Assembly: GCA_023248215.1 (NCBI GenBank)
Contig: JAHFEW010000005.1
Span: 1-64,000 of the forward strand
DNA: 64,000 bases
Direction: 5' to 3'
From: Nitrospira sp.
GTDB taxonomy: Bacteria; Nitrospirota; Nitrospiria; Nitrospirales; Nitrospiraceae
Part shown: positions 23,445 to 32,970 of the stretch, piece by piece
Layout of the letters: every line of letters starts with the position of its first letter
Position numbering within the stretch: the first letter of the stretch is position 1
Made by a program: the position numbers and the translations under genes
Notes under the pieces: generated by a model
Databases searched by the model: none
The model's input: only the letters and a program-made list of their open reading frames with translations
What the model was told of the DNA's origin: nothing

Positions 23445-25172
23445 TCAATCATGATCCGTGAACTGTTTCTCCCGATACGCCGCCAGAGTCGTCGCGAGAC
23501 GGGCCTTCAGTTCCAGCCGCTTGGGTTTGCCCGTGGAAGTGTAGGGTACTTCGTCTCCCATGAGCACGACTTTGGGTTGCTTGGAGAACGGCAAACGCTC
23601 GCGGCAATAGGCCAGGAGATCCGTCTCTATTGGGGGCGATGCCGGGTCTTTCGGCACGACATAGGCGGCGATCTCCTCACCGTAATAGCGGTTCTCGAAG
23701 GGTACGGCCATCGCGAACTTCACGGCGGGGTGCCCCTTCAGCACGTCGTCGATTTCCAAGGGAGAAATATTAACGCCGCCGCGAATGATGAGTTCTTTGA
23801 GGCGGCCTGAAATGAAAAAGAACGGCCGCCCCCGTTCATCGGCGATATAAAAGCCCTCATCCCCTGAACGGAACCACCCCCATTGGAAAGCGGCCTCGTT
23901 CGCATCGTCCCGCTTGAAGTAGCCCGCGCAGACCGTCCGTCCCCGGATGCAAATCTCCCCACGAGCGGTTTCGGGCACGCTCTTTCCGCAGGCATCGAGA
24001 ATCGTCATGACATTGTGTCGCATGGCCAGCCCGATCGAGGGGAAATCATAGCCTGTGAGCCAGCGGCGATGTTGCTCTTGCGTCAAATCGTTCGGCAGGA
24101 AGCAGGAATAACAGGTTGTCTCCGACAACCCATATCCATGGCGGATCGGAAAGCCAAAACGCTCTTCGAAGCGCAACGCCGTATCTCTCAGCAGCGGCCC
24201 GGCGCCACAGATCGCGCCGCCGAAGCGGTCGAGTCGATAGGCGGCGAGATCCTCATCGGCATCGAGGAGGAATTCGAGCAACGTGGGGACCACGCTCACG
24301 CAGGTGACCTGCTCTTCATGTATTCGGCGCCAGAAGCTGCCGCTCTTGAACTTCCGGTTCAGTACGACGCTTCCCTTGCAGTAGAACGGGGTCACTAAGG
24401 TGACGACGATGCCGTTGACATGGTGAATGGGCAGCACGCACATCAAGCGATCGTTGAGGCCGAATCCATGCCAATCCGCGATGGCATCCGCATCGATCAG
24501 GAGGTTGGCCATCGTCAGGATCACGCCTTTCGGCGGCCCGGTCGTTCCCGACGTATAGATGATCAACGCATGGTCGTCGAGCCGCGAGGTTGAGGGCGTG
24601 AGGTGTGAGGGGGGAAGACTGCCGTTCCTTCGACTCTTCACCGTCGGGCCCTTGCCCTTGCCGTCAAGGATGCCGCCGTCTCCGATGGCGACGACCTCGC
24701 GCAACAAAGGTAGGTCGCGTTGGAGGTCTTTGATTTCATCGTAGGCATCCTGCCAGCACAAGGCGGCTGAGACTTCCGAATGGTCGAGTATGTAGCGTTT
24801 CTTCTCAGGCGGCTCTTCGATGTTGATCGGCACGACGGCGATCCCCAGCGTCCAGGCTGCGAAGTACGTCAGCAGGGTCAGGTCATGGTTGAAGAGCACG
24901 GTTGCGATCCGGTCGCCGCGGGTCAGACCGAGCTTGGTGTGGAACACATCGGCCATCCGTTCGACCACCGTGCCGAATTCCGCATAGCTGTAGGTGCGAC
25001 GCAGGCGGCGCTCGTCGTCGCAGTAGGTCAGGAAATTCCTGGTGACGAGCCGCGGGTCGTACACGCGCGATCGAAAGAATTCGGCGAACGAGACCCAGGG
25101 AAGGTCTGAAGAGCGCCCTGAGGCGTCGCGGGCCTGCTCGATTCTGTCATGCACGCCGGTCAAGAGGCTCAT
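23445..25172 (-). CDS. Acyl-CoA synthetase (AMP-forming)
   Basis: A 575-residue member of the ANL superfamily. P-loop LIIYTSGTTGPPKGVIL, A5 motif GYGLSETTCYS, A7-A8 region WFRSGDEGFYIADERGRPF and hinge GRLKELIIRGGVNISPLE are all present. The catalytic Lys lies in the C-terminal STGKPKR segment. It activates a carboxylic acid as its CoA thioester using ATP. In this setting, next to methylcitrate-cycle genes and an acyl-CoA dehydrogenase, propionate, a short branched acid or a medium-chain acid is plausible. The start overlaps the end of the citrate-synthase-like gene by 26 bases. Confidence 0.85.
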   Translation of the reverse strand: MSLLTGVHDRIEQARDASGRSSDLPWVSFAEFFRSRVYDPRLVTRNFLTYCDDERRLRRTYSYAEFGTVVERMADVFHTKLGLTRGDRIATVLFNHDLTLLTYFAAWTLGIAVVPINIEEPPEKKRYILDHSEVSAALCWQDAYDEIKDLQRDLPLLREVVAIGDGGILDGKGKGPTVKSRRNGSLPPSHLTPSTSRLDDHALIIYTSGTTGPPKGVILTMANLLIDADAIADWHGFGLNDRLMCVLPIHHVNGIVVTLVTPFYCKGSVVLNRKFKSGSFWRRIHEEQVTCVSVVPTLLEFLLDADEDLAAYRLDRFGGAICGAGPLLRDTALRFEERFGFPIRHGYGLSETTCYSCFLPNDLTQEQHRRWLTGYDFPSIGLAMRHNVMTILDACGKSVPETARGEICIRGRTVCAGYFKRDDANEAAFQWGWFRSGDEGFYIADERGRPFFFISGRLKELIIRGGVNISPLEIDDVLKGHPAVKFAMAVPFENRYYGEEIAAYVVPKDPASPPIETDLLAYCRERLPFSKQPKVVLMGDEVPYTSTGKPKRLELKARLATTLAAYREKQFTDHD

Positions 25173-26325
25173 AGGTCCTCGGCGCTGGTCCTGTATACAG
25201 GGCTCGCGGTCTGATCAGCCGGTTGTGCTCCTGCTGCTCCATGACGTGCGCGCACCAGCCGGTGATGCGTGAACAGACGAACAACGGGGTGGACAGTTCA
25301 CGCGGGATGCCTATCAGCAGGTACGCCACTGCCGTATAGAAATCGAGATTGGGATGGAGTCCCTTCTCCTCTCGCATGATGCGGTGGATGGTGGAGGCCA
25401 TTTCGTACCAGCTGTTGTCGCCGCAGAGATGACTGAGTCGTTCGGCATGGCGCTGGATGATCGCCGATCGCGCGTCGCCCTGCCGGAGCACGCGATGCCC
25501 GAATCCCATCACCCGTCGTTTCCTTGCGAGCGCCTCGCGCACCCAGGACTCCGCCCGATCCGGACTGCCGATTTCGACGAGCATCGAGGCCACTGCTTCG
25601 TTTGCGCCGCCATGGAGCGGACCTTTCAACGTCGCCACAGCCGCCGTGATGGCCCCATGTAGATCGGTGAGGGTGGAGGCCGTGACGCGGGCGGCAAACG
25701 TGGAGGCATTGAACTCATGCTCCGCGTACAGAATCAGCGACACATTCAGCGCCTGTGCCATGGCAACGCCCGGATCACCGTCTTTTCGGCCTGCCACCAG
25801 CTGCAGCAGGTGTTGCGCGAAGCTCCCGGTTTGGTCCGGCCTTGTCGGTCCGCTTCCAGTCATGACCCGATAGCTGCCGGCGATCAGCAGGGGGATCTGA
25901 CTCAGCAACCGCACCGATTTTCGGAGGTTCGCCTCGTGCGACCCATCCTGCGCGTCAGGATCGTTCAAACCGAGCAGCGAAATCCCGGTCCGCAAGACGT
26001 CCATGGGATGCATGCCCGGTTGCACGCTTTCCACAAAACGTTGCACCGAATCGGGGAGGCGTCGATTCTGCACCAGTAGTTCGGAGAATTCCTCCATCTC
26101 TGTCCGCTTCGGCAGGTGGCCGAAGAGAAGAAGGTAGGCCACTTCTTCGAAGCTGCTCCACTTCGCCAAGTCACCGATCGCATAACCCCGATAGCGGAGT
26201 CCCGCCTCTCCTTCATCCACCTGACAGAGCGCCGATTCTCCGGCTATGACCCCCTCCAACCCGGGGCTGTAGGAGGAATGATTCGGCACCTTAGTCACGG
26301 GCTGTTCTTGGATCGCCTGGTTCAT
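25147..26325 (-). CDS. prpC: Citrate/2-methylcitrate synthase
   Basis: A 392-residue protein. The ATG at 26325 has GGGAGG six bases upstream, preferred over 26349. It has the type II-like small citrate synthase fold with the active-site motifs GPLHGGANEAV and GFGHRVLRQGDAR, and the Asp-containing NLDFYTAVAYLLIGIP. It condenses propionyl-CoA (or acetyl-CoA) with oxaloacetate. Placement directly after PrpB and PrpD points to 2-methylcitrate synthase. A separate citrate synthase cannot be ruled out from this window. It overlaps prpB by 35 bases. Confidence 0.82.
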   Translation of the reverse strand: MNQAIQEQPVTKVPNHSSYSPGLEGVIAGESALCQVDEGEAGLRYRGYAIGDLAKWSSFEEVAYLLLFGHLPKRTEMEEFSELLVQNRRLPDSVQRFVESVQPGMHPMDVLRTGISLLGLNDPDAQDGSHEANLRKSVRLLSQIPLLIAGSYRVMTGSGPTRPDQTGSFAQHLLQLVAGRKDGDPGVAMAQALNVSLILYAEHEFNASTFAARVTASTLTDLHGAITAAVATLKGPLHGGANEAVASMLVEIGSPDRAESWVREALARKRRVMGFGHRVLRQGDARSAIIQRHAERLSHLCGDNSWYEMASTIHRIMREEKGLHPNLDFYTAVAYLLIGIPRELSTPLFVCSRITGWCAHVMEQQEHNRLIRPRALYTGPAPRTYEPLDRRA

Positions 26326-27211
26326 AGGGCCTCCCTGTCGGTTCCTCATCGTTCTCGTACCGAAGCAGCTCGTAGAGCTCGTGCCGCGTCATCATGTGAT
26401 CGAGCCAATCCCGCTGGGAGCCAAAGAACTTCAGTTCAACCAGCAGTTTCTCGACGGCCCGCGTCGCGACCCGCAACGTGCTGACGGGAAACAGGACGCC
26501 GCGATAACCCAACGACTCGAACTCGCCGACGCTCAGGTAGGGCGTCTTGCCGAATTCCGTCATATTGGCGATCAGAGGCACGTGGACGCCTACCTTCTTC
26601 ATCTCCAGGGCAAAGGTCCCGAACTCTCCGGCGGACAACAGCGCTTCGGGAAACAGCGCGTCCGCTCCGGCCTCGACATAGGCCAGGGCCCGTTGAATGG
26701 CGGCGTCCAGCCCATCGACGGTCCGCGCGTCCGTGCGCGCCACAATCACGAAATCCCGATCGCGCCTTGCCTGGACGGCCGCCTTGACCTTGGCCACCAT
26801 GTCAACAATCGGAATCAATCGTTTGCCTGACAGATGGCCGCATTTCTTCGCCGTCTCTTGATCTTCGATCTGCATGCCGGCCAATCCGGCCCGCTCAAAT
26901 TCCTGGACAGCCTCCCTCACAGCCGAAGGCGGACCATAACCGGTGTCCGCATCAACGATGGTCGGAATGGCCACTGCCTTGGCGATGGTCGCCGCTTCCC
27001 TCGCCATCTCCGTCAACGTGATCAGGCCGATATCGGGCAGACCGCGGGCCGCTGAGATAGCCGCTCCCGACACGTATACCAATTCATAGCCGGCCCGTTC
27101 GATTTGGATGGCCGTCAACGCATTAAACGCACCGGGGATGGCCACCGTGCCGGTGGCCAGCAGCTCACGCAGACGTTGTGTTTTTGAGGGCGCCGAGTGG
27201 TTAGGCGTCAC
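26291..27211 (-). CDS. prpB: 2-Methylisocitrate lyase
   Basis: A 306-residue protein of the isocitrate lyase/PEP mutase superfamily. The motifs DADTGYGPPSAVREAVQEFE, QIEDQETAKKCGHLSGK and the catalytic Cys loop K-K-C-G-H are those of PrpB. It cleaves 2-methylisocitrate to pyruvate and succinate, the last step of the methylcitrate cycle. It overlaps PrpD by 11 bases and PrpC by 35, so the three are co-translated. Confidence 0.9.
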   Translation of the reverse strand: MTPNHSAPSKTQRLRELLATGTVAIPGAFNALTAIQIERAGYELVYVSGAAISAARGLPDIGLITLTEMAREAATIAKAVAIPTIVDADTGYGPPSAVREAVQEFERAGLAGMQIEDQETAKKCGHLSGKRLIPIVDMVAKVKAAVQARRDRDFVIVARTDARTVDGLDAAIQRALAYVEAGADALFPEALLSAGEFGTFALEMKKVGVHVPLIANMTEFGKTPYLSVGEFESLGYRGVLFPVSTLRVATRAVEKLLVELKFFGSQRDWLDHMMTRHELYELLRYENDEEPTGRPYEPGDPRTARD

Positions 27212-28619
27212 GATGCGTCACCCTCAAGAGCGGCATCAGTTTGCCGATGTCTTTCTCTCGTTCCAGTTTCCACACGAAGTCGATGAGTCTGTCGACTCGC
27301 GCGCGACCGACCCGTCTCGAGGCGAGCCGGCGTAATTTGTCTTCCACGTCCCCGTCCGACATGGAATTGCCGGGATGGCCGAGTGGAACGTCCACCTGCT
27401 TCATGTAGAGGTTACCCGCCGTCGTCCTGGCCGTGATGCGGGTCGGCATCGCTGCGGGGTAGCGATCCACGAATTCCGGTTGAGTCACGACGCGGATCTT
27501 TTTCATCAGCTCATGGAGGGCAGCGTCCCGCAGTCGCTTCGAATCGAACGAATGAGGCGTCACGCGGCCATCGAGCAACGCCACCGCCACACAATAGGGG
27601 AAGCTGTGGTCGGCCGTTTCCCTCGTCACCGGCTGCCACTTCTCGGGATCCCGCCCGATAATTTCAATGGCCACGTCATAACTTCCGATCTCGACATCGG
27701 TCAGGCTCTCGGTCACGTGCGCCCCTTCCGCCTCGATCAACAAGGCTCGCAGAGCCAATGCCGCTTCGACCGCAGTCTGTGCGTGGTATTCCACCGGGAA
27801 ATGTTTGATGTAGCTGTCGAGTATCTTGAACGGGACCGGCTTGTCGCCGGGAGCGTTCTCTCCGCCGAGCATCGGCAGCTCGAATGGTCCGGAGACCAGC
27901 TTCATGAAGCCTTTTTCACCTTCGAAAATCGGCGCAGGGCCTGTCATGCCTCGCTGAGCGAGAAGAGCGGCGAAGACTCCATTGCGTGCGGCATTTGAAA
28001 AGGCGCAGGCCTTCCACATGGACATATCGCCGACCCTGGTTTGTCGGAGCGCCACGTTGGCTACGCCGGCCAGATTGATGGCCTGCAGGGTTTGCGCTTC
28101 CGAGAGTTTCATGGTTTTGGCCACGCCGAGCGCAGACGATATTGACCCATAGGTCACATGGTCCCACCCACGGGGCCGCAACGCGGCTGCATCACAGAGC
28201 CGGCACTGGATTTCATAGGCCAAGGCGATGGCCTGGATGACTCGTTTGCCGGATGCATGGGTTGTTTCGCCGGCTGCGAGGACCGCCGCAAGATTGTCCG
28301 AGGGATGGGCCGGTTCTTTGGACAGATAGGTGTCGTTGAAATCGAGGTAGCGGACCAGCGCGCCGTTGGCGAAGGCCGCCAGATCCGGCAGAGTCTTGTG
28401 CGTCGTTCCCCAGAGCGTCGCGCCGCCGGGAACCTTGACGGACTGCGCGATGTGGCGCGCGATCCTACAGGGGGGCGCGCCCCAGGCGCCGAACGCACAG
28501 CCCAGGCTGTCGAGGATCCGTCGCTTGACCTCATGTACGACTTCGCCAGGCAGGTCGTCGTAACAGAGGGTCTGTGTGTAGCCTGCAAGGTGATCCGCCA
28601 GCATGCTGACACCTGGCAT
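27201..28619 (-). CDS. prpD: 2-Methylcitrate dehydratase (MmgE/PrpD family)
   Basis: A 472-residue MmgE/PrpD protein with the family N-terminal helices (LADHLAGYTQTLCYDDLPGE) and the conserved DFNDTYLSKEPAHPSDNLA segment. The later KHFPVEYHAQTAVEAAL and THPHSFD-like regions complete it. It dehydrates 2-methylcitrate. No separate AcnD or AcnB-type aconitase is in the window, so the hydration step probably uses a housekeeping aconitase. It directly follows a decayed enoyl-CoA hydratase remnant. Confidence 0.88.
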   Translation of the reverse strand: MPGVSMLADHLAGYTQTLCYDDLPGEVVHEVKRRILDSLGCAFGAWGAPPCRIARHIAQSVKVPGGATLWGTTHKTLPDLAAFANGALVRYLDFNDTYLSKEPAHPSDNLAAVLAAGETTHASGKRVIQAIALAYEIQCRLCDAAALRPRGWDHVTYGSISSALGVAKTMKLSEAQTLQAINLAGVANVALRQTRVGDMSMWKACAFSNAARNGVFAALLAQRGMTGPAPIFEGEKGFMKLVSGPFELPMLGGENAPGDKPVPFKILDSYIKHFPVEYHAQTAVEAALALRALLIEAEGAHVTESLTDVEIGSYDVAIEIIGRDPEKWQPVTRETADHSFPYCVAVALLDGRVTPHSFDSKRLRDAALHELMKKIRVVTQPEFVDRYPAAMPTRITARTTAGNLYMKQVDVPLGHPGNSMSDGDVEDKLRRLASRRVGRARVDRLIDFVWKLEREKDIGKLMPLLRVTHRDA

Positions 28620-28623
28620 GACT

Positions 28624-28731
28624 CTACGCCTCCAGTTCTTTGAGGACGGACAGATTCAACACGTTTGCCGGTGGATGGTGACAGGTGATCCGCGCGACAT
28701 GGTGTGAGATGGTCAACGATTGATGGGGCAT
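28624..28731 (-). pseudogene. Enoyl-CoA hydratase N-terminal remnant
   Basis: A 35-codon frame from ATG 28731 to TAG 28624 encodes VARITCHHPPANVLNLSVLK followed by ELEA. This matches the first strands of enoyl-CoA hydratases; the intact homologue at 50026 has VATLLINHPPANTLTLELL. The rest of the enzyme (oxyanion hole, active-site Glu) is missing, and the prpD gene begins four bases after the stop. It fits exactly between meaB and prpD in the operon. The protein was probably lost by an internal deletion that kept the start. Confidence 0.6.
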
Positions 28732-28732
28732 G

Positions 28733-29551
28733 TCACCCTCCACGGGCTCCACGGTCGATGAATCGTCCGGTACGCTTGTTCAAGCCCGGGCTGTCGAGGT
28801 CTTGCACTCGTTGGTGCTCGGCGATGATCGCGATCAGTTCGGGAATCCCTTCACCTTTCACGGCGACGGTGCGAAGGACAGGATTGCACCATTCGCGCAG
28901 ATCCCGTATGGCGACATCGGCGCCTTCGTAGTCGCCTTTGTTCACGACCACAATGTCCGCGACCTCTAACAAACCCGCCTTCATGGCCTGGATGTCGTCG
29001 CCGAGCCCCGGCGCCACCAGGGCCACCACTGTTTCGGCCACCTGGATGATGTCGATCTCGTTCTGGCCGACGCCGACCGTCTCAATCAGAATCACGTCGT
29101 AGGCGGCTGCTTCTAACACCCGCCGCGCCTCCCGCGTCGCCCGCGCGAGCCCACCCTGCTGACCACGCGTCGCCATGCTGCGGATGTACACGGATGGATC
29201 GTCCGCATGATGCTGCATCCTGATGCGGTCGCCTAGCACAGCCCCGCCCGTGATAGGGCTGCTGATATCGACCGCCAGGACGCCGACTTTTTTTCCGAGG
29301 CGGCGATAGGCTGTGATGAGTTGATCGATCACTGTGCTCTTGCCCGTACCGGGATAACCGGTGATGCCGATCACCATGGCGCGCTTCGCGGTTGGTGCCA
29401 GGTGGTTCAGGACTGCGGTTCCGACTGGGTCCTGGTTTTCGAGCAAGGTGATCACGCGTGCCACAGCCCGGACCTCACCGGCCATGACCTGTTCGGCCAG
29501 GGTCACGGCATCCTCCCGTTTCAATGATCGACCGATACAAGCTTGGCTCAT
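28733..29551 (-). CDS. meaB: MeaB/ArgK-type G-protein chaperone of B12-dependent mutase
   Basis: A 272-residue P-loop GTPase. Walker A GYPGTGKSTVIDQL, the switch-like DISSPITGGAVLGDRIRM and ETVGVGQNEIDI, and the guanine motif NKGDYEG are all those of MeaB. It guards and reloads the adenosylcobalamin cofactor of acyl-CoA mutases. It belongs to the split mutase encoded at 34214-35809 and 32971-33381. At 272 residues it is shorter than ArgK (about 330) because the C-terminal dimerisation arm is mostly absent. Confidence 0.9.
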   Translation of the reverse strand: MSQACIGRSLKREDAVTLAEQVMAGEVRAVARVITLLENQDPVGTAVLNHLAPTAKRAMVIGITGYPGTGKSTVIDQLITAYRRLGKKVGVLAVDISSPITGGAVLGDRIRMQHHADDPSVYIRSMATRGQQGGLARATREARRVLEAAAYDVILIETVGVGQNEIDIIQVAETVVALVAPGLGDDIQAMKAGLLEVADIVVVNKGDYEGADVAIRDLREWCNPVLRTVAVKGEGIPELIAIIAEHQRVQDLDSPGLNKRTGRFIDRGARGG

Positions 29552-29552
29552 G

Positions 29553-30500
29553 TCACCCCTTCAGTGCGGGCTGCGGCTTCCGAAGATGAAGGAACTGCGA
29601 CAGCCGCGAGTTCAGAGGATGCCGTACCGCGTCGCTGAGCTGTTGCGCACATGCGACCACCAGCATTTCATCCACCGGCACGCTGGCGCCGGATGCTTTC
29701 AGTGCGAAGACCAAATCCTCCGTTGCGACATTGCCGGATGCGCCGGGAGCATAGGGACAGCCGCCGAGGCCTCCCGCCGAACAATCGAAGGCCGTGATCC
29801 CATAGTCCCACCAGGCCGTGAGCGCATTGGCGACGGCCATCCCGTAGGTGTCATGGAAATGAAGCGACAGGCGAACCGATTCGACGTGCGACATCACGGT
29901 ATCGAGCAACGCCCGTATGTCCGACGGCGAGGCCTTGCCGATCGTCTCGCCCAACGAGATGTCATCCACACCAAGATCGAGCAGTCGCTTCATCACGTCC
30001 CGCACACGCGCAGGTGGAATACGACCTTCGTAGGGGCAGAACACCGCGGTCGACACATAGCCCCGCACCAGCATACCGTCCCGTTTAGCCCCCGTCACAA
30101 TCGGTCTGAAGCGGATGAGTGATTCCTGAACGGTCGCCTTGATGTTACGCCGCGTGAAGCTGTCCGAGGCCGCCGTGAAGACCGCGATTTTGTTCACAGC
30201 CGCCGCTCGCGCACGCTCAAGGCCGCGTTCGTTCGGGACTAAGGCAGAATAGGTGACTCCCGGGATCCGCTCGATGGCGCGGAAGACCTCATCGGAATCC
30301 GCAAGCTGCGGGATGGCGGTGGGTGACACGAAGGAGCCTGCTTCAATTTCCGCCACACCGGTTCGTGACAAGGCATTGATCAAGGCAATTTTGCGCGCCG
30401 TCGGCACGAAGGCCGATTCATTTTGCAGCCCGTCTCGCGGAGACACGTCGGTGATTCGGACGGGCGCCAGGTGTGGGTTATGTGCGCCGGGCTGCAACAT
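29553..30500 (-). CDS. Hydroxymethylglutaryl-CoA lyase
   Basis: A 315-residue TIM-barrel enzyme starting at the ATG at 30500 (MLQPGAHNPHLAPVRI), one base after the hydratase stop. It has VSPRDGLQNES with the metal-binding Asp, SLHFHDTYG, and the signature GGLGGCPYAPGASGN with the catalytic Cys. It cleaves HMG-CoA to acetoacetate and acetyl-CoA, the last specific step of leucine breakdown. Its neighbours, a methylglutaconyl-CoA-hydratase-like enzyme and an acyl-CoA carboxylase subunit, support this. The frame extends upstream to 30656 but with no family similarity. Confidence 0.92.
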   Translation of the reverse strand: MLQPGAHNPHLAPVRITDVSPRDGLQNESAFVPTARKIALINALSRTGVAEIEAGSFVSPTAIPQLADSDEVFRAIERIPGVTYSALVPNERGLERARAAAVNKIAVFTAASDSFTRRNIKATVQESLIRFRPIVTGAKRDGMLVRGYVSTAVFCPYEGRIPPARVRDVMKRLLDLGVDDISLGETIGKASPSDIRALLDTVMSHVESVRLSLHFHDTYGMAVANALTAWWDYGITAFDCSAGGLGGCPYAPGASGNVATEDLVFALKASGASVPVDEMLVVACAQQLSDAVRHPLNSRLSQFLHLRKPQPALKG

Positions 30501-30501
30501 C

Positions 30502-31326
30502 CTATGACTTGAGCGCCTCCTGATCCGGTTTCGGTTCGTGCGGTTTGGCCCATGATGGCAGCCGCTTTTCCACAAAGGCTCGGAGTCCTTCACTCGCCTC
30601 CGAAGCGCAACGAGCCCCGGCGTTGGCCTCTGCGCACGCCGTCCAACGATCCCCATCGGGTAAGGGAAGTATTCTGTGAAGCAACGCTTTGCTCTCCCTG
30701 GTTGCGCGGGGAGCCAGACGCATGATCGCCTCGATTAATTCGGTGATTCTATCGTCAAGATCGCTCTGGGGAACGACGTCATGGACGAGGCCAAACCGGT
30801 GGGCAACCGATGTGCAAAATGTCTCGCCGGTCAGACAATACCGTCGAAGAAAGGATTCGCCCGCCTTGCGCAGGAGAAAGGGCGCGATGACCGCCGGGAT
30901 CAAACCGAGCCTGGCCTCGCTGAGCGAAAACGTCGCATCCTCCGCCGCGACGACAATATCGCAGACCGCCATCAGTCCGAGCCCCCCTCCGAAGGCCGGC
31001 CCCTGCACCCGGGCGATGACCGGACAAGGGGATTCGTCGATCGTGCGAAACATGCGGGTGAGACGATGGGCGTCATCCCTCGCCTGGGCATCCGAGATTG
31101 GCGATGTGGACCGCATCCACTGAATGTCGGCTCCGGCGCAAAAGACCGACCCGGCACTGGCCAGCACCACTCCTCTCAGCGACGGCTCCTGCGCCAACTC
31201 CTCGAACGCCTCAGTGAGTTCCGTCACCATCCGGCCGTCGAAGGCGTTGCGTCGTTCAGGCCTGTCGATCGTGACGTCGAGGATGCTACCATTTGATTCA
31301 ATCGCCAGGGTCGTGTACCGACGCAT
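30502..31326 (-). CDS. Enoyl-CoA hydratase, probably methylglutaconyl-CoA hydratase
   Basis: A 274-residue crotonase-fold protein. The ATG at 31326 follows GAGGAGGCAGGA. It has the oxyanion-hole segment VFCAGADIQWM and the second helix GPAFGGGLGLMAVCDI, followed by SEARLGLIPAVIAPF with the catalytic Glu. The AGADIQWMR form is typical of AUH-type methylglutaconyl-CoA hydratases. Location between the carboxylase and the HMG-CoA lyase fits leucine catabolism. Confidence 0.85.
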   Translation of the reverse strand: MRRYTTLAIESNGSILDVTIDRPERRNAFDGRMVTELTEAFEELAQEPSLRGVVLASAGSVFCAGADIQWMRSTSPISDAQARDDAHRLTRMFRTIDESPCPVIARVQGPAFGGGLGLMAVCDIVVAAEDATFSLSEARLGLIPAVIAPFLLRKAGESFLRRYCLTGETFCTSVAHRFGLVHDVVPQSDLDDRITELIEAIMRLAPRATRESKALLHRILPLPDGDRWTACAEANAGARCASEASEGLRAFVEKRLPSWAKPHEPKPDQEALKS

Positions 31327-31352
31327 TCCTGCCTCCTCAGCCGTTGCGATGC

Positions 31353-32957
31353 TCACATACGAAACACCGGCGCATGGGTTTCTCTCGTCGGAGTGGACGC
31401 TGCGATATCAAGGCAGAGACCCAGGACCTTGCGTGTCTCCACTGGATCCAGAATGCCATCGTCCCAGAGACGCGCGCTGCTGAAATAGGGGCTGCCTTCC
31501 TGTTCATATTGTTGAATGGTGGCCTCGGTGATCCGTTGCTGTTCTTCCTCCGAGAGCCTTCCCTTTTCCCGCTCGCGTTGTTGTTGCTTCACCGTGACCA
31601 GTACCTGCGCGGCCTGTTGCGCGCCCATCACTGAGATCCGAGCGTTGGGCCAGCAGAACAGGAATCGGGGACCGTAGCCGCGCCCGCACATGGCATAGTT
31701 GCCGGCTCCGTGGGAGGCGCCGATCAGAATCGTGAACTTGGAGACCTCGGCAGTCGCGACGGCCTGCACCATCTTGGCGCCGTCTTTGATGATGCCCCTG
31801 GTCTCATAATCTTTCCCGACCATGAAACCGGTGATGTTTTGCAGAAACACGAGCGGAATGCGCCGTTGCGCACAGAGCTGAACAAAATGCGCGCCCTTCA
31901 GCGCGGACTCCGAGAGCAGCACCCCATTGTTGGCGACGATCCCCACCAGGTGGCCCATCCAATGGGCGAATCCGCAGACCAGCGTGGAACCGTACCGGGC
32001 CTTGAATTCGTGGAAGCGGCTTCCGTCCACGAGCCGCGCAATCACCTCCCGGACTTCCCACTTCTGACGGGGATTGCTGGGAATGATTCCATAGAGTTCT
32101 TCGGCTGGATACAGAGGTTCGTCGATCTTTTCTCGACGAAGTCTGGGAGGCCTTCGCCCCAACGTGGTGATGATCGAACGGCAGATTTCTAAGGCCTCCC
32201 GGTCGTCCTGCGCCAGATGATCGCTGACGCCGGACAGACGGGTATGCAGATCGGCGCCGCCCAGTTCCTCGCTTGTGACCACTTCGCCGGTCGCAGCCTT
32301 CACCAGAGGCGGTCCGGCCAGATAAATGGTGCCGGTCCCTTTCACGATGACATTCTCATCACACATGGCCGGCACGTAGGCGCCGCCGGCCGTGCACATG
32401 CCCATGACGACGGCGATCTGAGGGATACCGGCTGCGGACATGCGCGCCTGGTTGAAGAAGATCCGCCCGAAATGCTCCTTGTCGGCAAAAACCTCGGCCT
32501 GCATCGGCAGGAACACGCCGCCTGAATCTACGAGATAGATCGCCGGCAGCCGGTTTTCGATCGCAATCTCCTGCGCCCGTAGATGCTTCTTGATGGTCAT
32601 TGGGAAATAGGTACCCCCTTTGACCGTCGCATCATTCGCCGCGATGACACAGAATCGTCCGGACACGGAGCCGATGCCGGTGATCAACCCAGCGGCAGGG
32701 ACCTGATTGTCATGGAGGCCGAAGGCGGCCAGAGCGCTCAATTCGATCCAGGGGGAGTCTGGATCGAGCAGCGCAGCAATGCGCTCGCGAGCCGTCAGCT
32801 TTCCACGTTTCTTGTGGAGCGCGACGGCATCGGCCGGTCCACCTGCCTGCACCAAGGCCAGGTGTTTCTTGAGATCGGCCATCAGGCTTTCGTAATGGGA
32901 ATGGGCACGGCGAAAGTCTTCCGAGGCCTGGACCACTGCAGTCTTCAACAAGCGCAT
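31353..32957 (-). CDS. Acyl-CoA carboxylase carboxyltransferase subunit (methylcrotonyl-CoA type)
   Basis: A 534-residue carboxyltransferase with the two crotonase-like halves. [34 protein letters not shown] and [17 protein letters not shown] in the N-half and [19 protein letters not shown] in the C-half match MccB/AtuC-type subunits. With a biotin carboxylase partner it carboxylates 3-methylcrotonyl-CoA. No biotin carboxylase or BCCP gene occurs anywhere in this window, so the partner must be encoded elsewhere or shared with another carboxylase. Confidence 0.88.
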   Translation of the reverse strand: MRLLKTAVVQASEDFRRAHSHYESLMADLKKHLALVQAGGPADAVALHKKRGKLTARERIAALLDPDSPWIELSALAAFGLHDNQVPAAGLITGIGSVSGRFCVIAANDATVKGGTYFPMTIKKHLRAQEIAIENRLPAIYLVDSGGVFLPMQAEVFADKEHFGRIFFNQARMSAAGIPQIAVVMGMCTAGGAYVPAMCDENVIVKGTGTIYLAGPPLVKAATGEVVTSEELGGADLHTRLSGVSDHLAQDDREALEICRSIITTLGRRPPRLRREKIDEPLYPAEELYGIIPSNPRQKWEVREVIARLVDGSRFHEFKARYGSTLVCGFAHWMGHLVGIVANNGVLLSESALKGAHFVQLCAQRRIPLVFLQNITGFMVGKDYETRGIIKDGAKMVQAVATAEVSKFTILIGASHGAGNYAMCGRGYGPRFLFCWPNARISVMGAQQAAQVLVTVKQQQREREKGRLSEEEQQRITEATIQQYEQEGSPYFSSARLWDDGILDPVETRKVLGLCLDIAASTPTRETHAPVFRM

Positions 32958-32970
32958 CTCAGGAATCCTC

